Assembly: GCF_000716675.1 (NCBI RefSeq)
Contig: NZ_JNXT01000077.1
Span: 1-34,559, forward strand
DNA: 34,559 bases
Source of the DNA: Streptomyces alboflavus
Lineage (GTDB): Bacteria > Actinomycetota > Actinomycetes > Streptomycetales > Streptomycetaceae
Direction: 5' to 3'
Below, piece by piece: positions 15,215-23,235 of this stretch; positions within the stretch are counted from its first letter, which is position 1; every line of letters starts with the position of its first letter. A model generated the notes under the pieces. It did no database searches. It was not told the DNA's origin and saw only the letters and a list, made by a program, of their open reading frames with translations. The position numbers were made by a program, and so were the translations under genes.

Positions 15215-16272
15215 CCGCGACTCTCTCCGCCTCCGTGGCCACCAAGGCCCGTGGCTCGCTCGGCGGTCTGCTCGGCGGCGGCTTCACGGGCTTCGTCCTG
15301 CGCCGGGTCCTCGGCGCCCTCGTCACCCTCTTCGTGCTGTCCGTCGTCATCTACGCCGTCTTCTACGTGGCGCCCGGCGACGTCGCCCAGATCACCTGCG
15401 GCCCGCGCTGCTCGCCCGCCCAGGTGCAGCAGGTCTCGGACCAGCTGCGGCTCGACGACCCGTTGTACACGCGCTACCTGGACTTCCTGCGCGGCATCGT
15501 CGTCGGCCACGACTACTCCACCGGCACCGGCGTGCTGCACTGCGACGCGCCCTGCCTCGGCCTGTCGTACCAGACCGACCAGCAGGTCACCGAGCTGATC
15601 CTGAACAAGGTGCCCGTCACCGGATCGCTCGCGCTCGGCGCGATGGTGCTGTGGCTGATCCTCGGCGTCGGCACCGGCGTGCTCTCCGCCTGGCGGCGCG
15701 GCCGCGCCACGGAGCGGATCCTGACCGGCGTCACCCTCGCGGGCACGGCCACGCCCGTGTTCGTGATCGGCCTGATCCTGATGATCCTGGTCTGCGGCCA
15801 GCTCCAGTGGCTGCCCTTCCCGCAGTACGTGCCGTTCACCGACGACCCGCAGCAGTGGGCGTGGAACCTGCTCCTGCCCTGGGTGTCGCTCGCGCTCATC
15901 GAGGCCGCCAAGTACGCCCGCCTCACCCGCGCCTCGATGCTGGAGACGCTCGCCGAGGACCATGTGCGCACCTTCCGCGCGTACGGGGTCAAGGAGCGGT
16001 CCATCGTCGGGCGGCACGCCCTGCGCGGCGCGCTCGCCCCCGTGATCGCCCTCAGCGCCAACGACTTCGGGTCGATGTTCGGCGGCGCGCTGCTCACCGA
16101 GACGCTGTTCGGCCTGCCCGGGCTCGGGCGCGAACTCGTGCACGCGGTCCGGGTCGTCGACCTGCCGGTGGTCGTCGGCATGGTCATGGTCACCGGCTTC
16201 TTCGTGGTCCTCGCCAACGCCGTCGCGGATGTGCTGTACGCGGTGGCCGACCGACGGGTGGTGCTGTCATGA
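15211..16272 (+). CDS. ABC transporter permease, DppB/OppB type
   Basis: 353 residues; begins at GTG 15211 inside the preceding stop. After a short cytoplasmic segment, the first TM runs through VLGALVTLFVLSVVIYAVFY, followed by a long extracellular loop (DQLRLDDPLYTRYLDFLRG, the OppB signature) with three Cys-containing stretches (CGPRC, HCDAPC). The EAA loop is FRAYGVKERSIVGRHALR and the C-terminus is typical. The pair of CxxxC-like segments in the loop is unusual and may form a disulfide. The stop overlaps the ATPase start (ATGA). Confidence 0.92.
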   Translation: MTATLSASVATKARGSLGGLLGGGFTGFVLRRVLGALVTLFVLSVVIYAVFYVAPGDVAQITCGPRCSPAQVQQVSDQLRLDDPLYTRYLDFLRGIVVGHDYSTGTGVLHCDAPCLGLSYQTDQQVTELILNKVPVTGSLALGAMVLWLILGVGTGVLSAWRRGRATERILTGVTLAGTATPVFVIGLILMILVCGQLQWLPFPQYVPFTDDPQQWAWNLLLPWVSLALIEAAKYARLTRASMLETLAEDHVRTFRAYGVKERSIVGRHALRGALAPVIALSANDFGSMFGGALLTETLFGLPGLGRELVHAVRVVDLPVVVGMVMVTGFFVVLANAVADVLYAVADRRVVLS

Positions 16273-17972
16273 GCCCCGACCAGAGTCTCGTTCAAGTGGA
16301 CGGTCTGAGCGTCGAGTTCGGCGACGTGCGCGCCGTGGACACGGTCTCCTTCACGCTGGAGCGCGGCGGGGCGCTTGGCCTCGTCGGCGAGTCCGGATCC
16401 GGCAAGTCGACCGTCGCGTCCGCGCTGCTCGGGCTCCACCGGGACACGGGAGCCCGCGTCACGGGCTCCGTACGTGTCGGCGGCACCGACGTCGGCGCCG
16501 CCACGGACGCCGAACTGCGCGGGCTGCGCGGCCCGGTCGCCTCGATGGTCTTCCAGGACCCGCTGTCCTCCCTCGACCCGTACTACGCGGTCGGCGACCA
16601 GATCGCCGAGGTGTACCGGACACACGCCAAGGCCTCCCGGCGCGCCGCCCGGGCCCGCGCCGTCGAGGTGCTCGACCGCGTCGGCATCCCCGACGCGCCG
16701 CGCCGCGCCCGGTCCAGGCCGCACGAGTTCAGCGGCGGCATGCGCCAGCGCGCCCTGATCGCCATGGCGCTCGCCTGCGAGCCCCAGCTGCTCATCGCCG
16801 ACGAGCCGACGACCGCCCTCGACGTGACCGTGCAGGCGCAGATCCTCGACCTGCTGCACGGTCTGCGCGAGGAGACCGGCATGGGCCTGCTCCTGGTCAC
16901 GCACGACGTCGGCGTCGCGGCGGAGAGCGTCGACGACGTGCTCGTCATGCGGCACGGGCGCGTCATCGAGCGCGGGGGCGTCGCCGACGTCCTCTCGGCA
17001 CCGCGGGAGACGTACACCCGGCAGCTCCTGAGCGCCGTGCCCCGCGTGGACGCCGTCCGCGAGGAGCGCTCCGCCGACCTGGGCGACGTGGTGGTCGAGG
17101 CCGACGGTCTTCGGCGGGAGTTCGGGCGCGGCAAGGGGGCCTTCGTGGCCGTCGACGGGGTGTCGCTCAGCGTGCGGAGCGGCGAGACGCTCGGCGTCGT
17201 CGGCGAGAGCGGCAGCGGCAAGACGACCCTCGGCCGGATGCTCGTCGGCCTCCTCGAACCGACGGCCGGGCAACTCCGCCACGGGGGTGCGGAGAAGCAG
17301 GCCAAGGGCGTCGTGCCGGGGGTGCAGATGGTGTTCCAGGACCCCGTCTCCTCGCTCAACCCGCGCCGCTCGGTCGGCGAGTCGATCGCCGACCCGCTGC
17401 GGGCGCGGGGCGACCGCGACGAGGACGCGATCCGCACCCGCGTCCGCGACCTGATGACGCGCGTCGGCCTCGACCCCGCGCACTACGGCCGCTACCCGCA
17501 CGAGTTCAGCGGCGGCCAGCGCCAGCGCGTCGGCATCGCCCGCGCGCTCGCCGCCGAGCCCCGCCTCATCGTGTGCGACGAACCGGTATCCGCCCTGGAC
17601 GTCACCACGCAGGCGCAGGTCACGGCGCTGCTCGCCGAACTCCAGCGGGAGCTGGGGCTCGCCCTCGTCTTCGTCGCGCACGACCTGGCGGTGGTCCGTC
17701 AGGTCAGCGACAAGGTCGCGGTGATGCGGCGCGGACGGATCGTCGAGTACGGCTCCGTGGACGAGGTGTACGGCGCGCCGCAGGACCCGTACACACAGCG
17801 GCTCCTCGCGGCCGTGCCCGCGCTCGACCCGGCGGCCGCGCACGAGCGGCGGGCGGCGCGTCGGCGCGTGGCGGCGGCCGCACGGGAGGCGCGCGCGGCG
17901 GGCACGGAGGGCGCAGAGAGCGCGGAGGGCGGCGAGGGCGGCGGCACCGGGAAGGAGCTGGCCGCAGCGTGA
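16269..17972 (+). CDS. Fused double ATPase of the peptide-type ABC transporter (DppD-DppF)
   Basis: 567 residues with two complete nucleotide-binding domains in one chain. Domain 1: Walker A GESGSGKST (about 40), Q-loop FQDPLSSLDP, signature SGGMRQR (about 155), Walker B LLIADEPTTALD, H-loop THD. Domain 2: GESGSGKTT (about 312), FQDPVSSLNP, SGGQRQR (about 414), LIVCDEPVSALD, AHD. The arrangement resembles GsiA/YejF-type fusions. The short C-terminal oligopeptide-type extension follows each domain (YTRQLLSAVP, YTQRLLAAVP). The last 45 residues are Ala/Arg/Gly low complexity. It energises the two permeases just upstream. Confidence 0.94.
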   Translation: MSPDQSLVQVDGLSVEFGDVRAVDTVSFTLERGGALGLVGESGSGKSTVASALLGLHRDTGARVTGSVRVGGTDVGAATDAELRGLRGPVASMVFQDPLSSLDPYYAVGDQIAEVYRTHAKASRRAARARAVEVLDRVGIPDAPRRARSRPHEFSGGMRQRALIAMALACEPQLLIADEPTTALDVTVQAQILDLLHGLREETGMGLLLVTHDVGVAAESVDDVLVMRHGRVIERGGVADVLSAPRETYTRQLLSAVPRVDAVREERSADLGDVVVEADGLRREFGRGKGAFVAVDGVSLSVRSGETLGVVGESGSGKTTLGRMLVGLLEPTAGQLRHGGAEKQAKGVVPGVQMVFQDPVSSLNPRRSVGESIADPLRARGDRDEDAIRTRVRDLMTRVGLDPAHYGRYPHEFSGGQRQRVGIARALAAEPRLIVCDEPVSALDVTTQAQVTALLAELQRELGLALVFVAHDLAVVRQVSDKVAVMRRGRIVEYGSVDEVYGAPQDPYTQRLLAAVPALDPAAAHERRAARRRVAAAAREARAAGTEGAESAEGGEGGGTGKELAAA

Positions 17973-18103
17973 CGCTCGGTGAGGATCTGTCGGGTGGATT
18001 CTGGTTTCTTGTGGCTTTTGCTGCGCTGTAAGCCAGTCGCACGTCCGCCATAGCGCGACGGAACGCGACCGGCGCGGGAAAGTTACGGCTCTTCACCCCT
18101 TTT

Positions 18104-18200
18104 GGTGGCGCGATGGACAACCGTCCGTCGCGCCACCGTCATGTCCGCATACGTTCGTCCCGCTGCGAGCCGCCGGTCCAACGGCGGCTCCCCATATGGG
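18104..18200 (+). promoter_or_regulatory. Structured leader upstream of the polysaccharide operon
   Basis: Three palindromic elements in a row. A 15-bp stem (18104-18118 with 18123-18137) has an AACC tetraloop and one T-G pair. A perfect 9-bp stem follows, GAGCCGCCG (18167-18175) with CGGCGGCTC (18182-18190). Last is the palindrome CCCATATGGG (18191-18200), 17 bp before the GTG of the glycosyltransferase. The first could terminate the ABC operon; the others look like leader or operator structures. No gene lies in 17973-18217. Confidence 0.5.
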
Positions 18201-18217
18201 AGATCGGGGGTGCACGC

Positions 18218-20329
18218 GTGCGCATAGGACTGCTTACGGAGGGTGGTTATCCGTATGTGGACGGTGAGGCCAGGCTCTGGTGCGACCGGCTCGTGCGCGG
18301 GCTCGGGCAGCATGAGTTCGACGTGTACGCGCTGAGCCGGAGCGAGCGGCAGGAGGCGCGTGGGTTCGTGGCGCTGCCGCCGCAGGTGCGACGGGTGCGG
18401 AGCGCTCCGCTGTGGGGAGCGGGGGGTTCGGCGGCCGGGGGTGCGGTGAGGGCCGGGGCCGGGTCGGGGGTCGGAGGGGGCTTCGGGGCCGGTGGCTCCG
18501 GTGGCGCCGGTGGCTCGGGGGGCGGCTTCGGTGGTGGCTCCGCGTTCGCGTTCGGTGGTGCCGGTGCCGGTGCCGGTGCCGGTGCCGGTGCCGGGTTCGG
18601 GTCCGGCTCGGGATTCGGCTTCGGGTGGCGGGTGCGGCGGCGGTTCGCCGAGAGCTTCGGTGAGCTGGCGCGGGTGGTGTGCTCGGGAGCCGGTGCGGAG
18701 CCCGGAAGCGGGGCGGGACCGGCGGGACCGGGGGAGCGGGACGGCTCCGGCCAGTTGGCGGACCGTTTCGGCAGCGCGTTGTACGCGCTCGCCGACCTTG
18801 CCCGTGACACGGGAGGCCTGGGCGGTGCCCTGCGCTCCGAGGCCGCCGTGCGCGCCCTGGAGAGCGCCTGCCGCGCGCCGGGCGCACTGCGCGCCGCGCG
18901 CGCCGCCCGCGTACCGGACCTCCTCGCCGTCGTGGACCGCCTGGAGCGCGTGCTGCGCCCGCTGTCCCTCGACTGGTACGGGGACGACGAACTCGGCGCG
19001 GTCGACGTCTGCCACGCCACGGCGGGCGGCGGCGCCGCGCTGCCGGGACTCCTCGCCAAACACTTCGCGGGGGTGCCGCTGCTGGTCACCGAGTACGGGG
19101 TGCAGCTTCGGGCGCACTATTTGGCGGGTGCGGGTGCGGGTGCGGGTGCGGGTGCGGGTGCGGGTGCGGGATTCGGGGCCGGGGCGGGGGCGGGCTTTGG
19201 GTCCGGCGCCGGTGACGCGGGCCTCGCGGCGCCCGCCCGCGCCCTGCTCGCCTCCTTCCACGGCCGCCTCGCCGCCGAGGTCTACCGACAGGCCGCCCTC
19301 ATCACCCCCGGCAACGCGCACGCGCGCCGCTGGCAGGAACGGTGCGGCGCGGACCGCGCCAAGCTGCGCACGGTCTACCCCGGACTGCCCGCGGCCCGCT
19401 TCGGCGAGGTCGGCGAGCGGGAGGACCCGGGCGAGCCCGAGACCCTGATCTGGGTCGGCCGCGTCGAGCCGTCGAAGGACCTGATCTCGCTCCTGCACGC
19501 CTTCGCCGAGGTCCGCAAGGAGGAGCCCAAGGCGCGCCTGCGCATAGTCGGCGCCCTCGCGGACGGCCCCGAGGCGGCCGCGTACCTCGCGCACTGCCGC
19601 GCCCTCGCCGCGCAGCTCTTCCCCGACGAGGCGGACGGCGCGCACGCGGTCGGCGACAACCCCGTGTCCTTCGAGGAGATCGGCGGCCCCGAGCTGCCCG
19701 ACCTCCCGGACGCGTACGCGGCGGGCGGCGTGGTCGTCCTGTCCAGCGTCGTCGAGGGCTTCCCGATCAGCCTCATCGAGGCCATGCTCTGCGGCCGCGC
19801 GACCGTCTCGACGGACGTCGGCGCCGTGGTCGAGGTCATCGGCGGCACGGGACTCGTGGTGCCGCCGCGCAACCCGCGGGCGCTCGCGCAGGCGTGCGTG
19901 GCGCTCCTGCGCGACCCCGAGCGCCGTGCACGCCTGGGGGCGGCGGCGCGGGCACGGGCCCTGGAACTCTTCACCGTCGAGCAGAACCTCGCAGCATTTA
20001 ACGGCATTTACCTGGAGATCGTCTCGCACTGCCCGGTCCGCCGCGAGGCCGTGAACGAGGCGGGCGAGCCCGTGCCGTTCGGACACCCCGCCGAGGCGTA
20101 CGTGCCGGGGCGGTGGGCCGTCGGCAGCACGGCCGACTCCGGGGCGGGCCGGACGGGCGGTGCGTCCGGTGCGTCCGGCGCGCCCTGGCCGGGCGGGGCC
20201 TCCGGTGTGCCCGCGTCCGCCCCCGCGCCCGCGCCGAGCTGGGTCGCGGCACGGCAACCGCGACAGCCACGACAACAGGGCGGCGGGCGGCCCGGGTTGG
20301 GCCTCGGGTTCAGGGAGGCGCTGTCATGA
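18218..20329 (+). CDS. PelF-like glycosyltransferase (DUF3492 plus GT4 domain)
   Basis: 703 residues. The N-terminus MRIGLLTEGGYPYVDGEARL is the DUF3492/PelF signature, with DVCHATAGGGAALPGLLAKH and PLLVTEYGVQLRAHYL further on. The GT4 domain begins near residue 408 (TLIWVGRVEPSKDLISLLHA) and has the nucleotide-sugar region LSSVVEGFPISLIEAMLCGR. PelF polymerises UDP-GalNAc-type sugars into Pel in pseudomonads and bacilli; the same donor is inferred, not shown. Two low-complexity Gly-Ala inserts, about residues 66-130 and 303-330, break the DUF3492 domain and come from hexanucleotide repeats. The C-terminal 100 residues are Gly/Pro/Ala-rich. GTG 18218 has a GGGG RBS. The stop overlaps the next ATG (ATGA). 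Confidence 0.85.
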   Translation: MRIGLLTEGGYPYVDGEARLWCDRLVRGLGQHEFDVYALSRSERQEARGFVALPPQVRRVRSAPLWGAGGSAAGGAVRAGAGSGVGGGFGAGGSGGAGGSGGGFGGGSAFAFGGAGAGAGAGAGAGFGSGSGFGFGWRVRRRFAESFGELARVVCSGAGAEPGSGAGPAGPGERDGSGQLADRFGSALYALADLARDTGGLGGALRSEAAVRALESACRAPGALRAARAARVPDLLAVVDRLERVLRPLSLDWYGDDELGAVDVCHATAGGGAALPGLLAKHFAGVPLLVTEYGVQLRAHYLAGAGAGAGAGAGAGAGFGAGAGAGFGSGAGDAGLAAPARALLASFHGRLAAEVYRQAALITPGNAHARRWQERCGADRAKLRTVYPGLPAARFGEVGEREDPGEPETLIWVGRVEPSKDLISLLHAFAEVRKEEPKARLRIVGALADGPEAAAYLAHCRALAAQLFPDEADGAHAVGDNPVSFEEIGGPELPDLPDAYAAGGVVVLSSVVEGFPISLIEAMLCGRATVSTDVGAVVEVIGGTGLVVPPRNPRALAQACVALLRDPERRARLGAAARARALELFTVEQNLAAFNGIYLEIVSHCPVRREAVNEAGEPVPFGHPAEAYVPGRWAVGSTADSGAGRTGGASGASGAPWPGGASGVPASAPAPAPSWVAARQPRQPRQQGGGRPGLGLGFREALS
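18557..18592 (+). repeat. (GGTGCC)6 microsatellite inside the glycosyltransferase
   Basis: Six perfect hexanucleotide units in frame, encoding (Gly-Ala)6 at about residues 114-125, within a longer Gly-rich insert (18410-18620). Period six keeps the reading frame when the copy number changes. Confidence 0.95.
19124..19168 (+). repeat. (GCGGGT)7 microsatellite inside the glycosyltransferase
   Basis: Seven perfect units plus GCG, encoding (Ala-Gly)n directly after the conserved RAHYLAG segment. A second, imperfect Gly-Ala stretch follows to about 19215. Period six keeps the frame. Confidence 0.95.
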
Positions 20330-21810
20330 CGGGGCGGCCGGAACGGTCGGTGGACGTGCCCCGGACGCCCGGTGGCGCGGGGGGCTGGGACGCGCGGTCG
20401 GCGGAGCTGGCGGCTGCGGCGGACAGGGCGGCATGGGGCGGGGTGCCGGACGAGGCTGTGCCGGGCGCGCTGGCGGTGGGCACGGGCGTGCCGGGCGAGG
20501 TGGCTCCCGGCGGCCCGCCGACCCCCGTACGAGGTCCGGTGTACATCCCCGTACCGGATCCGGCGCCGACCCCCGCACAAAGCCTGGCGCCGACCCCCGC
20601 ACGGAGCCCGGCGCCGACCCCCGGACCGGACCAGCCGCAAGCCCCCGCACCGACCCCCGCACAAGATCCCGCACCCGCCCCCGCGCCCCCCGGGCAACCC
20701 ACCCCGGCCACCCCCCGCCGTGGCCCCGCCGACCCGGTGAAGGCGCTGATGCACCGTCACCGCGACCTGTGCGAGCGCGCCGTGGACCCGTTGGAGATCG
20801 CGGCGGGCCTGGAGGCGCACGGGGTGACCGACCGGACGGCCGCGCGGTTCCGGCACCGGGACGTGTTCGCGCTCGCGGAGGAGATGTACGCGCGCGTGCC
20901 GCAGGACAGCGCGGAGTGGGACGCCCTCGCCGACGACACCCACGCGGCCCGCGCCGACACCAGGGCCCAAGTGCCGCCCGGGTGGACCGTGTTCGCGCTG
21001 CTCCCCGGCACGGCCTGCGCCCTCGCCGTCGCCGGGCTCGGCCTGGTCGACGGGCGCCCGCGCCTCGCCGTGGTGCTCGGCGGCGCCCTCGCCGTGGCCG
21101 CTGCCGCGGGCATCGCCCTGCGGCACGGACCGCTGCGCGCCGCCCTCCCCGCCACCCGGGCCACGCACACCTGGGTGTGCTGGCTCCTCGCGTACGCCCT
21201 GCTCGGCGACGGACTCCTGCGGGCGGCCGTGTCCGGCGGCCCCGACGGGCCCTGGGCGCCTTCGGCCGCCGCGGCCCTCGTCCTCGCGGGCGCCGTCGCC
21301 CCCGGGACGTGGTGCGCGCGGCTCTTCGCGGTGCGGGCGGGCGGCAGGCTCGGCGCGAGCCGCGGCCTCGCCGAATTCGCCGCCTCCGTGCGCCCGTTGC
21401 TGATCGTCGTCTTCGCGCTGTACCTGGGCGCGGTCGGCGCGCTGATCACCGGCGTGCGCACCCTGCCCGTGCCGGGCCCGGGCACGGCACTCTCGGCGGC
21501 CGGGGCCGGTGCGCTGGCCGCCCTGCTGTGGCTCGGCCGGATGCTGCGCGCCCACGGCTCGCGGCGCGCGCCCGCCCTCGTGTACGCGACAGTCGGCGCG
21601 TCCCAGGTCGCGGCGGTGGCCCTGCTGTTCGCGGGCCGCCTGCCGGGCTGCGGATTCCTGGCGGCGCCCGTGGAGGGCCTGGTCGACGCGGCGGGGGCGG
21701 GGGCGCTCGCCGCCCTCACCTGCGCCACGGGCGCCGTGGTACTGCTGGCGCGCGCGGTCCGGGTCCTCGGGCGGGCCTCCGCCCACGCGGTGGCGGAGGG
21801 GGCCCGGTGA
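20326..21810 (+). CDS. Polytopic membrane protein of the glycosyltransferase operon
   Basis: 494 residues. Residues 1-135 are low complexity, with a 24-bp DNA repeat (20562-20633) encoding APTPAxS units. A soluble helical segment follows (MHRHRDLCERAVDPLEIAAG then ALAEEMYARVPQ), then about eight or nine hydrophobic segments from residue 215 to the end. No family is recognised with confidence. The position directly after a PelF-like gene would suit a PelG- or PelE-like inner-membrane partner, but no PelG motif was identified. ATG 20326 overlaps the upstream stop, and its own stop overlaps the next GTG (GTGA, 21807-21810), so translation is coupled at both ends. Confidence 0.8.
   Translation: MTGRPERSVDVPRTPGGAGGWDARSAELAAAADRAAWGGVPDEAVPGALAVGTGVPGEVAPGGPPTPVRGPVYIPVPDPAPTPAQSLAPTPARSPAPTPGPDQPQAPAPTPAQDPAPAPAPPGQPTPATPRRGPADPVKALMHRHRDLCERAVDPLEIAAGLEAHGVTDRTAARFRHRDVFALAEEMYARVPQDSAEWDALADDTHAARADTRAQVPPGWTVFALLPGTACALAVAGLGLVDGRPRLAVVLGGALAVAAAAGIALRHGPLRAALPATRATHTWVCWLLAYALLGDGLLRAAVSGGPDGPWAPSAAAALVLAGAVAPGTWCARLFAVRAGGRLGASRGLAEFAASVRPLLIVVFALYLGAVGALITGVRTLPVPGPGTALSAAGAGALAALLWLGRMLRAHGSRRAPALVYATVGASQVAAVALLFAGRLPGCGFLAAPVEGLVDAAGAGALAALTCATGAVVLLARAVRVLGRASAHAVAEGAR
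20562..20633 (+). repeat. Three 24-bp in-frame repeats (APTPAxS units)
   Basis: GGCGCCGACCCCCG recurs at 20562, 20586 and 20610, exactly 24 bp apart, giving APTPAQSL, APTPARSP and APTPGP. The tract lies in the disordered N-terminal part of the membrane protein. Confidence 0.85.
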
Positions 21811-22241
21811 GCGCCCCGGCGCGGGCCGACGCGGCCGCGGCAGCCGCCTTGGCTGGCCCCCGCCGAAACCGCCCCGGGCGGGGCCACCTGAACGCGCCCC
21901 ATCAGCGCCATCAGCCCCACCAGCGCCATCAGACCCACTGGGCTCACTGGGTCCATCAAGCCCACGAAGCACACGAAGCCCACAGATCCCCATGGCCCCA
22001 CCAAGGCCACCAGCCCCACCGCCCCCGCCCCGGCCCCCAAGTCGGCTCGGCCCGCCCGGCCCCCTCACCCCGCTCGACCCCGGCGCACCCCGTCCGGTCG
22101 GCACACCCGCCCCGGACAGCACACCCGCCCCGGTCGACGCACTCACCCCGTTCGGCGCACCCGCCCCGGCAGGACCGCCCGTACCGCGAGACCACGAACC
22201 TCCCCGCACTCGGCAACACCCCGAAGGAGAAACCCAGATGA
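21807..22241 (+). CDS. His/Pro-rich low-complexity ORF in the operon
   Basis: 144 residues from a GTG that overlaps the previous stop (GTGA). It starts with an Ala-rich stretch, then a His repeat region (HQRHQPHQRHQTHWAHWVH), then SAHPPRT-type repeats, ending NTPKEKPR. No homologue is recognised. Third-position G/C is lower than in its neighbours and other frames are also open, so coding status is uncertain. In favour: the two perfect 4-base overlaps, with the upstream stop and with the downstream 15-codon ORF (ATGA, 22238-22241). If made, the His cluster could bind metal. Confidence 0.4.
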   Translation: MSAPARADAAAAAALAGPRRNRPGRGHLNAPHQRHQPHQRHQTHWAHWVHQAHEAHEAHRSPWPHQGHQPHRPRPGPQVGSARPAPSPRSTPAHPVRSAHPPRTAHPPRSTHSPRSAHPPRQDRPYRETTNLPALGNTPKEKPR

Positions 22242-22285
22242 CCACCCCCACCTTCCGAGCGTCCGTCCCGGGAGCCGTCCGATGA
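22238..22285 (+). CDS. 15-codon ORF coupling into the epimerase gene
   Basis: MTTPTFRASVPGAVR, preceded by a strong RBS (AAGGAGAA, seven bases upstream). It begins on the previous stop (ATGA) and ends on the epimerase start (ATGA). It most likely serves to load ribosomes for termination-reinitiation at 22282. It may instead be the remnant of a longer gene. Confidence 0.4.
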   Translation: MTTPTFRASVPGAVR

Positions 22286-23235
22286 GGGTGCTGCTGATCG
22301 GAGCCAACGGATACCTCGGCCGTTTCGTCGCCGACCGGCTGCTCGCCGACCCGGCCGTGCAGCTCACCGCGCTCGGCCGGGGCGACGACTCGGACGTACG
22401 GTTCGACCTCGCCAGCGGCAGTCCCGGTGCGCTCACCCGCTTCCTGGACGCCGTGCACCCGGGCGTCGTCATCAACTGCGCCGGCGCCACCCGCGGCGGC
22501 GCCCGCGAACTCACCCGGCACAACACCGTCGCCGTCGCCACCGTCTGCGAGGCCCTGCGCCGCAGCGGCTGCGGCGCCCGCCTGGTGCAGCTCGGCTGCG
22601 GCGCCGAGTACGGCCCGAGCCAGCCCGGCTCGTCGACGGCCGAGGACGCGGTCCCCCGGCCCGGCGGCCCCTACGGCGTCAGCAAGCTCGCCGCCACCGA
22701 ACTCGTCCTCGGCTCCGGCCTCGACGCCGTCGTCCTGCGCGTGTTCTCGCCCGCCGGACCCGGCACCCCCGCGGGCTCACCGCTCGGCCGCCTCGCCGAG
22801 GCCATGCGGCGCGCCATGCAGTCCGGCGACGGCGAGCTCAAACTCGGCGGACTCGGCGTCCAGCGGGACTTCATCGACGTACGCGACATCGCCCGCGCCG
22901 TGCACGCCGCCTCCCTCTCCGCCGCCCAGGGCATCGTCAACATCGGCTCCGGGCGGGCCGTGCGGCTGCGGGACGCGGCCGCCGTCCTCGCCCGCGTCGC
23001 CGGATACGGCGGCGCCCTGCACGAACTCGACCAGCCCTCCGTCCGGCCCGTCATCGGCCACCCCCGGGCCGATCCCGACCACGTCGGCCCGACCGCGTAC
23101 CCCTACCCCGACGGCTGCGGCAGCTGGCAGCAGGCCGACGTGCGCACCGCGCGCGACCGGCTCGGCTGGCGGCCCCGCATCAACCTCGAAGAGTCCCTGG
23201 CCGACATCTGGATGGAGGCGGCATGCCGCATCTGA
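22282..23235 (+). CDS. NAD-dependent nucleotide-sugar epimerase/dehydratase (extended SDR)
   Basis: 317 residues, Rossmann fold with GANGYLGRFVADRLL (GxxGxxG), NCAGATRGGARELTRHNTVA, the Ser region LVQLGCGAEYGPSQP, the catalytic pair Y131/K135 in YGVSK, and later QRDFIDVRDIARAV. It resembles GalE/RmlB-type enzymes. In this context a UDP-GlcNAc or UDP-Glc 4-epimerase supplying UDP-GalNAc/Gal is a reasonable inference. The C-terminus (RLGWRPRINLEESLADIW) is typical. ATG 22282 also has its own GGGAG RBS. It overlaps the next gene by 13 bp. Confidence 0.88.
   Translation: MRVLLIGANGYLGRFVADRLLADPAVQLTALGRGDDSDVRFDLASGSPGALTRFLDAVHPGVVINCAGATRGGARELTRHNTVAVATVCEALRRSGCGARLVQLGCGAEYGPSQPGSSTAEDAVPRPGGPYGVSKLAATELVLGSGLDAVVLRVFSPAGPGTPAGSPLGRLAEAMRRAMQSGDGELKLGGLGVQRDFIDVRDIARAVHAASLSAAQGIVNIGSGRAVRLRDAAAVLARVAGYGGALHELDQPSVRPVIGHPRADPDHVGPTAYPYPDGCGSWQQADVRTARDRLGWRPRINLEESLADIWMEAACRI

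Noticed and set aside
20757..22040. 427-residue minus-strand frame across the membrane protein
   Set aside because: No domain or RBS; the plus-strand frame has clear TM segments and coupled overlaps.
21956..22219. Cys/Arg/Gly-rich minus-strand ORF
   Set aside because: Antisense of the Pro/Ala repeat DNA with no RBS or conserved pattern.
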